In this document: positions 7,753-14,482 of the stretch, one piece after another
How positions within the stretch are numbered: position 1 is the stretch's first letter
How the letters are laid out: each line of letters starts with the position of its first letter
Origin: JBDREF01 sp043820045
GTDB lineage: Bacteria > Planctomycetota > Phycisphaerae > Sedimentisphaerales > Anaerobacaceae
NCBI GenBank assembly: GCA_043820045.1
Contig: JBDREF010000484.1
Span: forward strand, 1 to 20,641
Direction: 5' to 3'
DNA: 20,641 nucleotides
Position numbers and translations under genes: made by a program
The notes under the pieces: model-generated
Databases searched by the model: none
The model's input: the letters and a program-made list of their open reading frames with translations, nothing else
Told to the model about the DNA's origin: nothing

Positions 7753-9942
7753 TTATTGACCTCCAACTAATTCTTCCAATAACTTCCTGAATTCCACAAC
7801 GGTATCCACATTGAAGCGGGCCTTGGATATGCCTATACCCACTTTTATCGAATATGCATCCTGCGGCATTACGGCAAACATTTCTTCATCGGTATAATCA
7901 TCGCCGGCAGCCATAATGAAATCCCATTGGTCCTTTTCGAGCCAGCGTTCGACAGCCCGGCCTTTGTTTATGCCAAGTTGTCTGATCTCGAGTATTTTGC
8001 TTCCTTCGAACACTCCAACATCGAGATTGGCCGTGAGATCCAGAACGGCTCCGCGAAGTTCCTGAGTGCGGACGTAGCCTAATTCGGGCTCGGCCCGGCG
8101 ATAGTGCCACACGAGCGAGAAATCCTTTTCCTCGACCAATGATCCCGGCGTCCGGTCGGAGTAAAGTTCCAGAATCGGCTTTATCTCACGCTTCCAATCG
8201 GTCATCTTCGTGGGATCCAAATGTTCCCACCGCCCGTCGCCCTGCTGCATCCAGGCACCGTGCTCGGCAATCAGCCGGATGTCCAGGGAGCCGAGCCATT
8301 CGCCTAAGGTCTTTTTGTCCCTCCCGCTCACCACGACAACAGTGTTTCTCTTGTCGGCCGAGAGCTTTTCCATAAGTTTCATTACTGCTTTGTCCGGACC
8401 GGCTTGTGCCGGCTTATCGCGGAATCCCACCAAAGTGCCGTCGTAATCGAGCAGAAACAGTCTCTTCCGGCCCCGAGCATGCTGTGCCTTCATCTGCTGC
8501 CTTACGGCGTCGGAGAGCTTATGAACGGAGAACAGCTCCTGCACCCTCTTAACGTCCGAAATGGCGTCTACAAAATCATTGCACCATCTTGTAATATCGT
8601 ACCTGCGAAGCCTTTGCTGCATAGAGCGGTTCCGCTCAATCTGTTCGGGCACAGGCATCTCAAGTGCGTCTTTAATTGCCCGTACTATCGCTCTTTTGTT
8701 GTTGGCGTTGACTATCAGGGCCTCGCCGAGTTCGCTGGCCGCTCCGGTCATTTCTCCAAGTATAAGCACGCCCTCGCCGTCCCTCTTGCACGCCACAAAT
8801 TCTTTCGCTATCAGGTTCATTCCATCACGCAGGGGCGTAACCAGAGCTACGTCGGCAATATCGTAGAGAGCGGTAATCTGCTGAAACGGCAGAAAACGGT
8901 AGAGATACCAGACAGGGACATAACCAATCGACCCATGCTCGCCGTTGACTCTTCCGACGAGGTGCTCAAGCCTCTCGCGCAACACCTGATAATCTGCGAC
9001 ACTGGCGCGGGAAGGCACAGCGACCATTATCAAAGTAACCTTGCCTTTATATTGGGGGTTTTCCGACAGAAACAAGTCGAACGCCTCAAGCCGCTCGATG
9101 ATGCCTTTGGTATAGTCCAGCCTGTCAATAGATACTATGATCTTACGTTTTCCTATTTTCCCGGTTATCTTCCTGACTTCCTCTACAACTTCAGGGTCGT
9201 TCGCAGCCTGAGCGTACTTGTCGTAAGCAATACCCATGGGAAAGGCGTCGACTTTAACGATGCGATTGCGCACGTGGAGTCTGCCCAGGGTGTGTTCGAT
9301 ACCCACGATTCTACAGACGCTGCTTAGAAAATGCCGAACGTAGTCATACGTGTGAAAACCGATCAGGTCGGCTCCCAACAAACCGTTGAGAATTTCCTCG
9401 CGCCAGGGCAGAAGTCGGAACAACTCAAACGAAGGCCACGGTATATGCAGAAAAAAGCCGATTTCCAGATCCGAGAGTTTCTCCCGCAGAAGTTGCGGAA
9501 GCAGCATCAATTGGTAATCATGCACCCAAATCCTGTCTCCTGGCCTGGCGATGCGTTCCAGCTCACTGCAAAAAGCTTGGTTCACCTGTGTGTATGCGTC
9601 CCAAAACCTGTCCTCCCAAAGAGTTCGGGTAGGGAAATAGTGAAAGAGCGGCCAAATCGTCTCGTTGCAGAAGCCCAGATAGTACAACTTTATTTGCTCT
9701 TGCGAGAGAAATACAGGCAGACAGTTCTCCTCTGCCAGCTTTTTTCTGATTCGGTCCTTGTCCCCGGAGGCCAGCTTCTCATTTGCTATCCCCGGCCACC
9801 CAATCCAAAGCCGTTCGTAGGATTCTGGAAGCGAAGAAAGACCAACGGCAAGCCCTCCCGGACTCGGGCGAAAATTGAACTGGCCCGCCCTTTTCGTCGC
9901 GATAAACGGCAATCTGTTGGCGACAACAAGCAGTCTACCCAT
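7753..9942 (-). CDS. bifunctional trehalose-6-phosphate synthase/phosphatase
   Basis: This 729-aa fusion should make trehalose in two steps: UDP-glucose (or another NDP-glucose) plus glucose 6-phosphate gives trehalose 6-phosphate, which is then dephosphorylated. The GT20 domain (1 to about 465) shows ANRLPF (8-13), SPGGLAVGL (27-35), WVHDYQLMLLP (139-149), HIPWPSFELFR (166-176), DRLDYTKG (273-280) and LRDGMNLIAKEFV (371-383). The HAD phosphatase domain (about 490-729) shows LDYDGTL (498-504), VVSGRD (537-542), AEHGAW (559-564), the lysine in NKGRA (659-663) and GDDYTDEEMF (680-689), so both halves look catalytically intact. AGGGA precedes the ATG by about 7 nt. It is the first clear gene of an operon with the TreT-like gene. 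It serves osmotic or stress protection or carbon storage by analogy. Confidence 0.95.
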   Translation of the reverse strand: MGRLLVVANRLPFIATKRAGQFNFRPSPGGLAVGLSSLPESYERLWIGWPGIANEKLASGDKDRIRKKLAEENCLPVFLSQEQIKLYYLGFCNETIWPLFHYFPTRTLWEDRFWDAYTQVNQAFCSELERIARPGDRIWVHDYQLMLLPQLLREKLSDLEIGFFLHIPWPSFELFRLLPWREEILNGLLGADLIGFHTYDYVRHFLSSVCRIVGIEHTLGRLHVRNRIVKVDAFPMGIAYDKYAQAANDPEVVEEVRKITGKIGKRKIIVSIDRLDYTKGIIERLEAFDLFLSENPQYKGKVTLIMVAVPSRASVADYQVLRERLEHLVGRVNGEHGSIGYVPVWYLYRFLPFQQITALYDIADVALVTPLRDGMNLIAKEFVACKRDGEGVLILGEMTGAASELGEALIVNANNKRAIVRAIKDALEMPVPEQIERNRSMQQRLRRYDITRWCNDFVDAISDVKRVQELFSVHKLSDAVRQQMKAQHARGRKRLFLLDYDGTLVGFRDKPAQAGPDKAVMKLMEKLSADKRNTVVVVSGRDKKTLGEWLGSLDIRLIAEHGAWMQQGDGRWEHLDPTKMTDWKREIKPILELYSDRTPGSLVEEKDFSLVWHYRRAEPELGYVRTQELRGAVLDLTANLDVGVFEGSKILEIRQLGINKGRAVERWLEKDQWDFIMAAGDDYTDEEMFAVMPQDAYSIKVGIGISKARFNVDTVVEFRKLLEELVGGQ

Positions 9943-10029
9943 AATTTCTTCCCTGATTCAATCGCGCTGTCCCTGAGGCAACAGGCCAACCTAAAGGGCA
10001 GAACACGAGCGAAATTGCAAGCGCAGGCT

Positions 10030-10158
10030 TTAGTTTTTTTTCGAACAACAACATAAACCGGCACCCAGTATAGCCAAGATACAGATGATTGCAAGAGCAA
10101 ATATGTCCTGATGGGTCCGTCGCAAAGAAACTGCGCCGGATCCGGCTGACTCTGCCAT
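10030..10158 (-). CDS. candidate 42-aa single-span membrane protein
   Basis: A short frame runs from an ATG at 10158 to TAA at 10030-10032. The first half is polar (MAESAGSGAVSLRRTHQD). It is followed by one clear hydrophobic span (IFALAIICILAILGAGL) and a Cys-Cys-Cys-Ser-Lys-Lys-Asn end, so an N-out or N-in single-pass topology with a basic tail is likely. It lies 87 bp upstream of the TPS/TPP start, in the same direction, in a region otherwise without genes. No strong Shine-Dalgarno is visible before the ATG. I do not recognise a family. The clean helix and charged tail speak for a real gene; the short length and weak start speak against. Confidence 0.35.
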   Translation of the reverse strand: MAESAGSGAVSLRRTHQDIFALAIICILAILGAGLCCCSKKN

Positions 10159-10225
10159 CGGTGACGTCGAGGTATGATGCTGATTCCGGATTTTCGATGG
10201 CTAAGAATTCTGCTTTGCGATAGTA

Positions 10226-10254
10226 TATCCCAGAACTCTCAGATGGTTGGGATA
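10226..10254. repeat. inverted repeat just upstream of the GT4-like gene
   Basis: TATCCCA (10226-10232) and TGGGATA (10248-10254) are perfectly complementary across 15 nt and end 2 nt before the AAGGAG Shine-Dalgarno (10257-10262). It could be an operator or a leader hairpin. Without a conserved copy elsewhere it may be chance. Confidence 0.35.
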
Positions 10255-10274
10255 ATAAGGAGCAAGAGACTTTA

Positions 10275-11369
10275 GTGCCGGAAAATGCCAAGAAGAAACT
10301 GCCCCGCATAGTCCTGCTTGCGTCGGAACATACGGTTAGCGAGTACTCGATGTTCCTGGACCGGCTGCTTGTTGGCCTGGCTGAGGAAGCTGTACCGGCG
10401 GCTCTGGTATTGCCGTCGAAATGCAACCCGGGCAGAGTCTTCGCCGCTCACGCCGAGGTTATCAGCCATCCAATTCTTGATTTGCCGTTTATGGAGCCTC
10501 TCAACATCCGGCTTCTCGTCGAGCGGCTTAGAAAATTCGAGCCGACTGTTCTGCATTGCCTGTGTGAAACCAAAGCGTCGCTGACAAGGCAATTGGCTCG
10601 CCGATTGGACTTGCCCTACGTGCTGATGGTTAATTCGCTGCACGGCCGATGGCGCCACGTTTCAATATCGTCAACGCATTGTGCAAGAATCGTCGCTCCC
10701 GCCAAGAGTATCGCAGATAACCTGGCCGAAACTCACCCTCGCTTCGCCGATCGCATCGAGCAGGTAAACATAGGAACCTTCGTATCAGGAACTGCGGTGT
10801 GTTTTTCCGAGCCTTCCCGGCTCGCCTGTATGGTAGTGGCTCAACCTCTGGGCAATGCCGACGGCTTTGAGAAATTGTTCAACGTGATAAGACACCTGAA
10901 CATTGACGGCTATGAATTCATGATGGTAGCGGTACTCGGCGGCAAGACTGACAGGCAAGTTTGGAAATTGCTGGCGGCATTGGGCCTGCTGCATATTGTT
11001 ACGGTTGTTCCCAAATCGATGCCATGGCGGGCCGTTCTCAGCGCCGGAGATATTTTCGTCCAGCCTCAGCCGAGCCGTGCGTTTGATCCTTTGCTGTTGG
11101 AAGCGATGAGCATCGGTTCGGCCGTTGCCGGCTGCAACGGTGGAGTTTCGGATTTGATTATCGAAGACCAAACGGCTGTCGTATTCGATCCAAATGATGA
11201 AGTAAGCATAATGCGCACCCTCCAGCGGCTCCTGGACAGGAGGGAGTTCGCACGCCAGATCGGCAGAAACTCCCAGCAGTATCTGAGGGAGAACCACAAA
11301 GTCAGCAGGATGATTTCCACAACCCTCCGGACATATCAGGAGGCGCAAGAATGGCCTCGTCACCCGTGA
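10275..11369 (+). CDS. divergent GT4-type glycosyltransferase-like protein
   Basis: The 364-aa protein has the GT-B layout: an N-terminal Rossmann domain (10-170) and a C-terminal one (185-350) with MVVAQPLGNADGFEKL, then FVQPQPSRAFDPLLLEAMSIGSAVAGCNGGVSDLI (261-295) and a typical GT4 tail (VVFDPNDEVSIMRTLQRLL). The catalytic pair expected here as EX7E keeps only the second Glu (Glu276); the residue eight positions earlier is Arg268. The usual Gly-rich N-terminal loop is also not seen. It may therefore transfer an unusual sugar, or act as a binding or regulatory paralogue. The start is GTG with AAGGAG 12 nt upstream, a rather long spacing. It diverges from the trehalose operon, but a shared role is only a guess. 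Confidence 0.75.
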   Translation: MPENAKKKLPRIVLLASEHTVSEYSMFLDRLLVGLAEEAVPAALVLPSKCNPGRVFAAHAEVISHPILDLPFMEPLNIRLLVERLRKFEPTVLHCLCETKASLTRQLARRLDLPYVLMVNSLHGRWRHVSISSTHCARIVAPAKSIADNLAETHPRFADRIEQVNIGTFVSGTAVCFSEPSRLACMVVAQPLGNADGFEKLFNVIRHLNIDGYEFMMVAVLGGKTDRQVWKLLAALGLLHIVTVVPKSMPWRAVLSAGDIFVQPQPSRAFDPLLLEAMSIGSAVAGCNGGVSDLIIEDQTAVVFDPNDEVSIMRTLQRLLDRREFARQIGRNSQQYLRENHKVSRMISTTLRTYQEAQEWPRHP

Positions 11370-11463
11370 GAAACACTTTTAGTGACCACGGACCTTCAGC
11401 ACGGCCTGTTCGCCACACGGTGACAATAAAAGAATGAAACAACGCTCACAATAAGGTTTTGAC

Positions 11464-11492
11464 TTGATGCGAAGCCTCGCAGCCTATATAGT
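11464..11492 (+). promoter_or_regulatory. candidate promoter of the DUF3568 lipoprotein gene
   Basis: TTGATG (11464-11469), a 17-nt spacer and TATAGT (11487-11492) predict a start near 11499 and a long leader of about 150 nt. Confidence 0.35.
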
Positions 11493-11599
11493 ATGCCCTG
11501 ACCCGAATATCGTAGAAGGCCGCATAACCAGATAGCGGCAAAACAATAGTCGTCAAGAAACTGGAAATGATGTCTGATGAAGGTTTTGTCCTAATACAC

Positions 11600-11613
11600 T
11601 TGAACAAGTTCAA
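11600..11613. promoter_or_regulatory. perfect 14-bp palindrome in the lipoprotein leader
   Basis: TTGAAC-AA-GTTCAA is a perfect inverted repeat, 21 bp upstream of AAGGAG (11635-11640). GAAC/GTTC half sites recall LexA boxes, but the 2-bp centre does not fit the usual 4-bp spacing. Possibly an operator. Confidence 0.35.
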
Positions 11614-11647
11614 AGATAAGTCTTGCAGCAAAATAAGGAGAGCTGAG

Positions 11648-12040
11648 ATGCGAACAAAACAAACTCTTTTAGCAATCTTGCTAATTGCAGCAACCGGTTT
11701 GCTTCAAGGTTGTATGCTCGCCGTGGTCGGGGTCGGAGCCGCCGGCACCATAGCATATATCCGAGGTGATTTGGAGGCCGTAGAGTCGAAGCCAATAGAC
11801 GTCGTTTATGAAGCGACCCTGACAGCGGTAAAAGAGCTTGAGCTGACCGTAACGGAAAAGTCCAAGGATGCTCTGGAAGCACGCATTGTTGTACGCGACT
11901 CACAAGACAGAAAGACCGCGATAAGACTCAAAACCACCGCCGAAGAGACGACCAAGCTGTCCATTCGGGTGGGCACGTTCGGCAGCGAGACCAGATCCAG
12001 ACTTATTTATCAAAAGATACGCGAACACCTCTACAAGTGA
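11648..12040 (+). CDS. DUF3568 family lipoprotein
   Basis: The 130-aa product begins MRTKQTLLAILLIAATGLLQGC: a basic n-region, a hydrophobic core and a lipobox with Cys22, so it should be lipid-anchored. A short hydrophobic, glycine-rich stretch follows (24-38), then a soluble domain (40-130) with the DUF3568 pattern of alternating strands (DVVYEATLTAVKELELTV, IVVRDSQDRKTAIRLK). The family function is unknown. The ATG at 11648 is chosen because AAGGAG lies 7 nt upstream and the signal sequence then begins at once; the frame is open for 27 more codons upstream without a signal. It converges with the flavoprotein gene; the 94 bp between them show no clear terminator. Confidence 0.8.
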   Translation: MRTKQTLLAILLIAATGLLQGCMLAVVGVGAAGTIAYIRGDLEAVESKPIDVVYEATLTAVKELELTVTEKSKDALEARIVVRDSQDRKTAIRLKTTAEETTKLSIRVGTFGSETRSRLIYQKIREHLYK

Positions 12041-12134
12041 CCCCGGCACTGGATCGCAGGATTATTGTGGAAAGAGGTTGCTACCGAATAGTAACCTTCG
12101 AATGTGGAGGTATGAGCTTCCGGGGCAATTACAG

Positions 12135-12752
12135 TCAGAATAGTTCGACGTTGACCGGCTTTGGCGGCGCCGTCTCAGTAGCGGCCAGCTCGCTTCCGAG
12201 CCGGTGGGCTTCCCTGAGCGCCGACGGGTGTTTTCCAATATCACCGAGAGAGTCAACCTTGCTCACGAACAAACTGGACACGTAACTGATCTGGAGCGAA
12301 TCAAAATAGGAGGCCATTGTCAACCGAACGCAGTCAAACTGCTTCTTGCTTTTCGAGCCGCCCACAGCAATGACCATTGCCCTGCGATCGCGTCCGGAGG
12401 GTACGATTTCCTTTTTCAGAATGTATCGGCGGGCCCAAAGGCATTGACCGCGATCAATAAGACTCTTCGCCTGGGCACAAACGCTCATAAAGAATATCGG
12501 CGTGGCAAAAATCAGCCCGTCTGCATCGAGTATCTTCTCCATTAGCTCTTGGTAGTCGTCTCGGACGGCACATTCGCCTGTCTTGTAGCAGGCATTGCAT
12601 TCGATACACGGACCGATCCTGTAATCGGGCAGATGAACATATTCGACCCGCGCGCCGGCAGACTCGGCGCCGGCAAGCGCTTCGCGCAGCAGCAAATCGC
12701 TGTTGCCCTTGCTCCTCGGGCTCGTTGATATCCCAAGCACTTTTGCGATCAT
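12135..12752 (-). CDS. iron-sulfur flavoprotein / NADPH-dependent FMN reductase-like
   Basis: The 205-aa protein has a flavodoxin-like fold (PF03358 type). GISTSPRSKGNSDLLL (7-22) is the FMN phosphate loop, ATPIFFMSVCAQAKSLIDR (83-101) the second flavin contact, and it carries a compact cysteine motif Cys49-X2-Cys52-X2-Cys55-X5-Cys61. This Cys pattern is that of the [4Fe-4S] site in Isf-type iron-sulfur flavoproteins of anaerobes, so it likely passes electrons between a ferredoxin-like donor and an acceptor, or reduces small compounds. ATG 12752 is preferred over a TTG two codons upstream; the Shine-Dalgarno (GTGGA) is weak. nagA lies upstream on the same strand, 416 bp away, so co-transcription is unlikely. 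Confidence 0.85.
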   Translation of the reverse strand: MIAKVLGISTSPRSKGNSDLLLREALAGAESAGARVEYVHLPDYRIGPCIECNACYKTGECAVRDDYQELMEKILDADGLIFATPIFFMSVCAQAKSLIDRGQCLWARRYILKKEIVPSGRDRRAMVIAVGGSKSKKQFDCVRLTMASYFDSLQISYVSSLFVSKVDSLGDIGKHPSALREAHRLGSELAATETAPPKPVNVELF

Positions 12753-12945
12753 AGACAATATCCACAGCCCCCGGACAAAATTCCATTTACGCAGGACCGG
12801 TAGTGATCATACCGCCTGAACGACCGCCGTTCAAGCCGTTTCTTGGCCGAATAATCAGGGTGAAAAAAGTCGCATTCGAAATCTTCAAAAAAATTCAAGA
12901 TTAGCAGCACAGTCTGCCGACAGATAGCATTGGAATGGCAAATGG

Positions 12946-13126
12946 GTGGCTCTGAAAAATGACCAATCCGGCCATATTAGTTTGAACTTACTTTGCCTAA
13001 TCTTAGCGACGCGCATACAAGTCTGATCGAAATGCTGGCATGATAAGCGAGGACTAAAAAACAAAGGAAAGAGCCACATAAATTAAGGGAGAGCCTAAAA
13101 GGCGAAGGCTCTCCTCTTTTTATTTT
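12946..13126 (+). ncRNA. candidate structured small RNA ending in an intrinsic terminator
   Basis: Nothing on the plus strand from 12753 to 13087 codes for a protein, yet a strong plus-strand terminator closes it. GTGGCTCT (12946-12953) is perfectly complementary to AGAGCCAC (13070-13077), and inside it TTAGT (about 12978-12982) can pair with ACTAA (about 13052-13056). The GGCTCT strand could instead pair with the AGAGCC of the terminator stem, allowing alternative folds. A weak promoter-like pair (TTAGCA, 18 nt, TAGCAT) ends at 12930. Nothing matches 6S, SRP RNA, tmRNA or a riboswitch class that I know. The 5' end is a guess. Confidence 0.35.
13088..13126 (+). terminator. strong intrinsic terminator
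   Basis: GGAGAGCC (13088-13095) and GGCTCTCC (13107-13114) form an 8-bp stem, extendable by a G-U pair, with an 11-nt loop, followed by TCTTTTTATTTT. On the minus strand the tail is CTTAATTT, so it may also stop nagA transcripts, 55 nt past their stop codon, but less well. Confidence 0.8.
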
Positions 13127-13168
13127 CCAGGTTTGCCGGATTTGATTCTTCAGCAATCCCAGGCCTCC

Positions 13169-14323
13169 TCACTTGCGGAATACAATCCTGCCCCCGACTA
13201 TAGTCGTGTGCACAGAGAGGTCGTCGTCGAGAAGGATCAGATCGGCGTCTTTCCCAGGAGCAATAGTGCCCTTCCTGTCCTGAAGGCCCAACAGTTCGGC
13301 AGGATTCTCAGTAACAGTTTTGACTGCAACCTCGAGCGGACAATTCGTAAACGCGATGAATCTTCCGAGCATCTGGCTGAGGCCGAGTGCGGTGCCTATG
13401 AGAGTGCCGTCTTTGTACCTTGCAACCCCCTGCCTGGACTCGTATTCGACGCCATTATAAACGAACTTGCCGTCGCCAAAACCGATAGCCTGCATACCGT
13501 CGGTAATAGGTATAGAACGACCCTGACCGAGCGTTTCGAATGCGAGTCTCAGGACGGCAGGGTGTATGTGGACGCCGTCGGTAATGAGTTGTGCGGTTAC
13601 GCTTTCCGTCTGCAAGATAGCGACCAGCGGGCCGGGGTCCCGGTGGTGCACCGACGGCATGGCATTGAACAGGTGCGTCACGTGCGAAATACCGGCGTCA
13701 AAACCTTCGAGGGTCTGCTCATAAGTAGCGTTGGAGTGGCCGAACGAAGCGACAACACCGGAGGCGACAAGCGAACGGATAATACTCAGGCTCTCGGGCA
13801 GTTCCGGCGCGATCGTCATGATCTTGAGCCGGCCGTTCGTGATGCCCAGTATTTCATCGAGAACCTGTACTGACGGCCGGCATATACATTCGGGCAATAT
13901 CATTCCCTTTTTCTGGAGCGATATGAACGGGCCTTCGAGATGGATGCCGAGCAGATTGGCCCCGCCAAGGTCCCGGCCGACATTTTCGGCCGTCAGCGCA
14001 AGATGTTCGTTCTTCCGACCGGGCTTGAACACCGTCGTAGCGAGAAAACTCGTCGTTCCGAACCGCGCACAGGTCCTGGATATCGCCCTTAGCCCATCGA
14101 CTGTGCCGTCGAGTATGTCGGCCCCGCCGGCGCCTTGGATATGAATATCGATGAAGCCGGGGGCGATTATTCTGCCCTGCGCATCAAGCACGCTTTCACA
14201 GGTGGCGATGGACTCGGTTTGGCTGATTCGAGCTATGACGCCGTCTTCGATGTGAACGGAGACGGTCCGTTCGCCCTGCTCATCGAACAATCTACAATTG
14301 GTTATAACAAGTCTTTCTTCCAT
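13169..14323 (-). CDS. nagA: N-acetylglucosamine-6-phosphate deacetylase
   Basis: NagA hydrolyses GlcNAc-6-phosphate to glucosamine-6-phosphate and acetate in the cytosol, feeding amino sugars from peptidoglycan or chitin into glycolysis. The 384-aa amidohydrolase shows the first metal motif as APGFIDIHIQGAGG (54-67, where the second His is Gln as in the E. coli enzyme), GIHLEGPF (126-133, metal Glu130), FGHSNATYEQ (194-203, His196), HVTHLFNAM (214-222, His217), ITDGVHIHP (247-255) and the catalytic Asp275 in ITDGM. The ATG at 14323 fits the family start; upstream in-frame codons would add a non-homologous leader and lie before the promoter. No good Shine-Dalgarno is seen. No nagB or transporter is adjacent. 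Confidence 0.9.
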   Translation of the reverse strand: MEERLVITNCRLFDEQGERTVSVHIEDGVIARISQTESIATCESVLDAQGRIIAPGFIDIHIQGAGGADILDGTVDGLRAISRTCARFGTTSFLATTVFKPGRKNEHLALTAENVGRDLGGANLLGIHLEGPFISLQKKGMILPECICRPSVQVLDEILGITNGRLKIMTIAPELPESLSIIRSLVASGVVASFGHSNATYEQTLEGFDAGISHVTHLFNAMPSVHHRDPGPLVAILQTESVTAQLITDGVHIHPAVLRLAFETLGQGRSIPITDGMQAIGFGDGKFVYNGVEYESRQGVARYKDGTLIGTALGLSQMLGRFIAFTNCPLEVAVKTVTENPAELLGLQDRKGTIAPGKDADLILLDDDLSVHTTIVGGRIVFRK

Positions 14324-14335
14324 ATTAGCCGTCGC

Positions 14336-14364
14336 AGTATAACAGGCCCGGGACTTGACCGCAA
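14336..14364 (-). promoter_or_regulatory. candidate nagA promoter with very short leader
   Basis: On the minus strand TTGCGG (14364-14359), 17 nt and TATACT (14341-14336) predict a start near 14329, only about 6 nt before the ATG. This fits the missing Shine-Dalgarno. Confidence 0.45.
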
Positions 14365-14417
14365 TACTAATATATAGAGCAGGGAAATGAGACAACCACA
14401 TGGTTGACGCCGGAGGG

Positions 14418-14446
14418 TTGACAGGGGTCACAGCAAAGCTTATGAT
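14418..14446 (+). promoter_or_regulatory. near-consensus sigma70 promoter of the argH operon
   Basis: A perfect TTGACA (14418-14423), a 17-nt spacer and TATGAT (14441-14446) predict a start near 14453. This leaves a 30-nt leader with GGAG 8 nt before the argH ATG, and rules out the TTG at 14447 as start. Confidence 0.65.
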
Positions 14447-14482
14447 TTGCGAGAAAGGGGCTTTGTTCTTGGAGCAGATAAT

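Noticed and set aside
8404..9327. 307-codon plus-strand ORF
   Set aside because: It lies antisense inside the clearly coding TPS/TPP gene and has no protein-like motif.
12041..12134. Possible shared terminator between the DUF3568 and flavoprotein genes
   Set aside because: Only an imperfect hairpin with a bulge and no T-tract on either strand.
12885..13079. 64-codon minus-strand ORF in the gap before the flavoprotein gene
   Set aside because: No Shine-Dalgarno, unusual composition rich in Phe, Trp and Cys, and it coincides with the structured RNA candidate.
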